A stretch of 8,906 nucleotides of DNA from Candidatus Falkowiibacteriota bacterium (lineage in GTDB: Bacteria; Patescibacteriota; Patescibacteriia; Patescibacteriales; UBA12465). Both the position numbers and the translations under genes were made by a program. Positions 5,893-8,906 of the stretch are shown here, piece after piece. Location: assembly GCA_903857815.1 (NCBI GenBank), contig CAIOGK010000016.1, positions 1 to 8,906 of the forward strand, in the 5' to 3' direction. The notes under the pieces were generated by a model. That model ran no database searches. It worked only from the letters and a program-made list of their open reading frames with translations, and had not been told where the DNA came from. The first letter of the stretch is position 1. Every line of letters starts with the position of its first letter.

Positions 5893-7386
5893 ATGAAAGC
5901 GAGTCATTATTATAAAACCGAAGTTGTAAAAGTTGGAAAATGGGCGCTGTTACCGTTAGATGGTGAAACTTGGTTTGGTAATAAATCGTCGGATTATTTT
6001 AAAAAGCATTTTGGTATTTATAAAGGTGGGTTATATATTTTTTCTGAAGGACTTTTTTATGGCTATCTTACAAAAGATTTATTTAAAAATCTTCAGCAAA
6101 GAATCATAGATATTAATCGGAAAGATTATCGGGCATTAGAGTGTAAGTTAAATTATTTCTATTCTCTAAAACGCTCTGCAAAATTAGCTGTTGAGAAGTC
6201 TTTGAAATTTAAATATTCTGAACTATCAAATAAAAAATTAGCTGAGCGGTTTTTGTTTGTTCGAGATTGGATTAGAAGAGTCACTATTTTTGATCAACTA
6301 GGTTTTATCGGCGAAGATTTTTTACTGTCTTTAGCGGAAGATATCTTAGTAAATAAGCTTAACTTGTTAAAAAATTCAGCAGAGTATAATGAAGTATTGT
6401 TTGCACTAACTAAACCAAAAGAAATTTCAACTACTTTATCAGAGAAAAGATTTATTCTTAAACAAGCGCTGGATATAAAAAACAAAAAAATTAACTTGGA
6501 AAAAGCTAGCAAAAAGATGGCTAAAAATTATGGGTGGATGCCGGTTTTTTGTTATGGCGAGCCTTGGGATGCAAAATATTATCAAAAAGAATTAGAAAAT
6601 TTAATTAAAAAAAGTTTTAAAGAATTAGAGAAAGAATATCTTACATTAAAAAATTATCTAAAAAATAGAAATAGCGATATTTTACGAATTGTAAAAAAAT
6701 ATAAGATTCAAAATAAAGATTTGCAAAAATTTATTGATTTTGGCTTAGCCCTTGATGGGCGAAATGAGGCGGAATATTTTGTAAGTTTTTCTGGATTTTA
6801 TCTTTTGCCATTGTATAAAGAAATTGCCAAAAGATTAAATGCTTCAATAACTCAAATCCGGCTTTTATTTGAGGATGAATTACACGCTTGTTTATTGGGC
6901 AAAAAAGATATTGATAAGTTGCTTTATGTTTCTGGTAAGATGCGAGGCTTTGGCTTTAATCCTTTTATGTCTAAGAGATTTATTTTTTCAGAAAAAGAAG
7001 CTAAAAATCTTTTTTCTTATGTAGAAAAAAATGCTGGACCAGCCCAAGGAAACAATGAACAGCAAGGAGTTTGTGCAAGTCCTGGTAAAGCACGGGGAGT
7101 AATTAGAATAGTTGCTTCGCCTGACGAAAATAATAAAGTTAAAGATGGTGATATTTTAGTTACCTATGCGACTACCGTTGATTATCTTCCTGCAATGAAG
7201 CGAGCCGCGGCAATCATTACAGAAGTTGGAGGTTTAACCTGTCATGCGGCAGTTATTTCTAGGGAATTTGGAATACCTTGTATAATTGCGCTTAAAAATG
7301 CGATGCATAATTTTAAAGATGGTGATTTAGTAGAACTTGATGCCGATAAAGGAGCTGTTAAAGTGATAAAGAAAAAGGAAAAATAA
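5893..7386 (+). CDS. PEP-utiliser phosphohistidine-domain protein lacking ATP-grasp domain
   Basis: A soluble protein of 497 residues. Its C-terminus (about 392-492) is the swivelling phosphohistidine domain of PEP-utilising enzymes (PF00391). It runs from CASPGKARGVIRIV through DGDILVTYATTVDYLPAM to GGLTCHAAVISREFGIPC (446-463), where H451 is the expected phosphorylated histidine. It ends with DGDLVELDADKGAVKV. In PEP synthase, pyruvate phosphate dikinase and rifampicin phosphotransferase this domain shuttles phosphate from an N-terminal ATP-grasp domain. Here the first 380 residues show no ATP-grasp signature. They are mostly helical and Lys-rich, like the linker or substrate-binding region of such enzymes. 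The length and conserved histidine argue for a real function, so this is not an obvious fragment. The phosphate donor would have to be another protein, or the domain may act differently. It follows the permease by 10 nt, without a Shine-Dalgarno motif, and ends the operon. Confidence 0.88.
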   Translation: MKASHYYKTEVVKVGKWALLPLDGETWFGNKSSDYFKKHFGIYKGGLYIFSEGLFYGYLTKDLFKNLQQRIIDINRKDYRALECKLNYFYSLKRSAKLAVEKSLKFKYSELSNKKLAERFLFVRDWIRRVTIFDQLGFIGEDFLLSLAEDILVNKLNLLKNSAEYNEVLFALTKPKEISTTLSEKRFILKQALDIKNKKINLEKASKKMAKNYGWMPVFCYGEPWDAKYYQKELENLIKKSFKELEKEYLTLKNYLKNRNSDILRIVKKYKIQNKDLQKFIDFGLALDGRNEAEYFVSFSGFYLLPLYKEIAKRLNASITQIRLLFEDELHACLLGKKDIDKLLYVSGKMRGFGFNPFMSKRFIFSEKEAKNLFSYVEKNAGPAQGNNEQQGVCASPGKARGVIRIVASPDENNKVKDGDILVTYATTVDYLPAMKRAAAIITEVGGLTCHAAVISREFGIPCIIALKNAMHNFKDGDLVELDADKGAVKVIKKKEK

Positions 7387-7436
7387 TACTTGACCGCTTA
7401 GATTGATATTTTACGTGGTTAAAAAATATTGCGCAA

Positions 7437-7475
7437 AAAAAGAATGCTTAATTTAGGCATTCTTTTTATTTTTAA
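7437..7475. terminator. Bidirectional Rho-independent terminator between convergent genes
   Basis: An 11-bp stem (7437-7447 with 7457-7467, core AGAATGC/GCATTCT) has a 9-nt loop. It is flanked by a T-rich tract on the plus strand (TTTTTATTTTT, to 7473) and a run of seven T residues on the minus strand. It lies about 50 nt after the swivel-protein stop and directly abuts the stop of the Nudix gene, so it should end transcripts from both sides. The plus-strand U-tract overlaps the last codon region of the Nudix gene. Confidence 0.85.
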
Positions 7476-7882
7476 TTATTTTTAATTAAATCTTTAATAA
7501 TTTTCCAGCGGTGAGGAAGAGTAAGAGCGTCTTGTTTATTAAACCATTTTAAATCTAGTGCTTGATTATCTATTTTCATCGCTCCTCCCGTTATTATTCC
7601 TTTAAAAATTATTAATTCTACTTCTTCGGTATCAGTTGAATTTCCTAAATATTCTGTTTTAGGGATTATTGAATTAAATATTATATTATCAAGGATAACT
7701 TGATAGCCGCTTTCTTCTTTTGCTTCTCTAATCGCCGCCTCCTCAAAAGATTCCCCCTCATCTACGTGCCCTCCGGGAAAACACCAAAGCCCTTTAGATA
7801 GTCGCCCGCCTTCTTGTAAAAGTAGAATTTTTTCATCTTGAGAAAGATAAACAAAAGCAACTTTTGTTAATTCATTTTTCAT
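7472..7882 (-). CDS. Nudix hydrolase (MutT-like)
   Basis: A 136-residue single-domain Nudix protein, the usual size for the family. Such enzymes hydrolyse nucleoside diphosphates linked to another moiety, often modified or excess nucleotides. The full Nudix box is present: G38-x5-E44-x7-R52-E53-A-K-E56-E57-S-G59-Y60, with the metal-binding glutamates of REAKEESGY intact. It is preceded by the typical strand GLWCFPGGHVDEGES (31-45). The substrate cannot be deduced from sequence. The gene starts 15 nt after the stop of the upstream membrane-protein gene on the same strand and has no evident promoter of its own, so co-transcription is likely. No Shine-Dalgarno motif precedes the ATG. It ends in a TAA at the edge of the shared terminator. 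Confidence 0.95.
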   Translation of the reverse strand: MKNELTKVAFVYLSQDEKILLLQEGGRLSKGLWCFPGGHVDEGESFEEAAIREAKEESGYQVILDNIIFNSIIPKTEYLGNSTDTEEVELIIFKGIITGGAMKIDNQALDLKWFNKQDALTLPHRWKIIKDLIKNN

Positions 7883-7897
7883 GTTTAATATAATTAG

Positions 7898-8906
7898 TTA
7901 TTCAGTTGGTTCTCCTATTTTTATAATTTCCGTTTTATTAATAATTAAATTATCATTTTTAATATTTAAATCTAAAATTAGTATTTTTTTAGATAATGCT
8001 CTTTCTTCTATCATAAGCCAACCACGAAGCTGTGAATTAGATAATACATATTTCATTGCTTGATAGCCGGGAGGGGATTGGCCAGAATAGCCGTTAGCGG
8101 TCGGAATATTTAAATGAAGGCTGGCCCACATTGCTTTTATTTGATAATCATAGTACGCCCTATCACTATACGTATCGTCATCTGTCCAGCGCAGGTAAAA
8201 AGCATCTACTTCATTATTTTGTAACTGTTCAGAAATTGAATTTTCAATTTGTTTCTGAATAACTTGTTCTGTTAGTTTATCAAAATAAGGAGGTTTTAAA
8301 TTAATTTGTTCTAAACAGGCCATTATTCCCAAAATTACTAAAACCATTTTTAGAATATTAGAAGTTGTTTTTTGATATACCTTTGAAGCTAAAATTGTAA
8401 TTGCTAAAAATAAAAAAAGATATGAAATTAGCCAGATTCTTGTAACAGCTCTAATGGCGCCTGCCCCTGGGATAAAGTTATAAATATTGATCCAAAAAGT
8501 ATAACTGGTAAATGGAATTATGATGGAAATTAAAGTTAAGATTAAGTAAGTTGATAGGCTAATAATAAAAATAGGCGGCCATTTATCTTTTTTCTGTGAT
8601 TTTTTATTAAGAATAATAAAGCTAATTAAAGAGATGATAAACAATAAATAAACGGAGAAACCGATGAATAAAAGATGTTCATTTTTCATGGGTAAATTAT
8701 CATTAGCAACTTGAATTTTTTTTGGATAAAATTTATAAAAAAGACTTTCTTGGGCGATGCTAAGGTAGGAGTTTAGGCGTGGCGACATATCTCTAATTGT
8801 TCCATAAGAGCGCCGACCAACTGCTTGTTGTGCTTGGTAATAAGGCAGAAAAGTTAAAATTAAAATAGCAATTAAGTAAATTATTGTGATTAAAACTTTT
8901 AAGTTA
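7898..8906 (-). CDS. Polytopic membrane protein, YfhO/GT-C-like, N-terminus beyond window
   Basis: Only the C-terminal 335 residues are visible. The reading frame stays open through the right edge (39 codons upstream of the internal ATG at 8788), so that ATG is not the start. Visible parts in order: a membrane helix (VLITIIYLIAILILTFLPYY, near the edge), a polar loop (GRRSYGTIRDMSPRLNSYLS), and two helices at about 8680-8520. Two more helices follow around the motif FIPGAGAIRAVTRIWLI, then a soluble C-terminal domain with DAFYLRWTDDD and NGYSGQSPPGY. This layout, with a '..iPG...iRa..R' segment and an 'NGYSG..PP.Y' motif after the last helix, resembles YfhO-like and related GT-C membrane proteins linked to glycosyl transfer onto envelope polymers. 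The catalytic N-terminal half is outside, so enzyme activity cannot be judged. It lies 15 nt before the Nudix gene. Confidence 0.8.
   Translation of the reverse strand, partial: NLKVLITIIYLIAILILTFLPYYQAQQAVGRRSYGTIRDMSPRLNSYLSIAQESLFYKFYPKKIQVANDNLPMKNEHLLFIGFSVYLLFIISLISFIILNKKSQKKDKWPPIFIISLSTYLILTLISIIIPFTSYTFWINIYNFIPGAGAIRAVTRIWLISYLFLFLAITILASKVYQKTTSNILKMVLVILGIMACLEQINLKPPYFDKLTEQVIQKQIENSISEQLQNNEVDAFYLRWTDDDTYSDRAYYDYQIKAMWASLHLNIPTANGYSGQSPPGYQAMKYVLSNSQLRGWLMIEERALSKKILILDLNIKNDNLIINKTEIIKIGEPTE

Noticed and set aside
6294..6512. Minus-strand open frame of 72 codons
   Set aside because: Antisense shadow of the phosphohistidine-domain gene, without a promoter or recognisable product.
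7881..8063. Plus-strand open frame of 60 codons
   Set aside because: Antisense to the end of the membrane-protein gene; the hydrophobic translation reflects AT-rich DNA opposite a real gene.
1..8906. Mobile element, CRISPR array or defence island
   Set aside because: No transposase, integrase, terminal inverted repeats, target duplications or regularly spaced direct repeats are seen, and the tRNA genes show no adjacent att-like duplicate of their 3' ends.

Overview
The window is low-G+C bacterial DNA with compact genes. It looks like a chromosomal segment from a candidate-phyla (Patescibacteria/CPR-like) bacterium. That placement is inferred from the AT-rich intergenic DNA, the near absence of Shine-Dalgarno motifs, the secreted FN3 protein with C-terminal 'YLI..GK..P' repeats, and a stand-alone phosphohistidine swivel protein. 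No rRNA or other decisive marker is present, so it stays tentative.

Region 1-1790 (minus strand): two tRNA genes, Lys(UUU) then Thr(UGU), read leftward from a well-formed promoter at 1751-1779 and end at a hairpin terminator at 1506-1528. Next is dnaB, the replicative DNA helicase, with its own candidate promoter. dnaB starts at 1390 and runs off the left edge with nearly its whole length visible.

Region 1788-3365 (minus strand): a secreted protein with three fibronectin-III-like domains and three C-terminal repeats. Its promoter overlaps the first possible ATG, so the next in-frame ATG (3314) is the likely start.

Region 3399-7475 (plus strand): a divergent three-gene operon with 9-10 nt gaps and one visible promoter. 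It encodes a membrane-anchored extracytoplasmic protein of unknown function, an ArsP_1/DUF318-family permease (TPFCSCSS motif), and a protein with a C-terminal PEP-utiliser phosphohistidine domain but no ATP-grasp domain. This operon is the least conventional part of the window. Whether its products work together is unproven. It ends at a hairpin terminator that serves both strands.

Region 7472-8906 (minus strand): a Nudix hydrolase lying 15 nt downstream of a polytopic membrane protein (YfhO/GT-C-like architecture) whose start lies beyond the right edge. The two are probably co-transcribed.

No mobile element, CRISPR array, riboswitch or origin was recognised. No gene-free stretch exceeds 300 bases.
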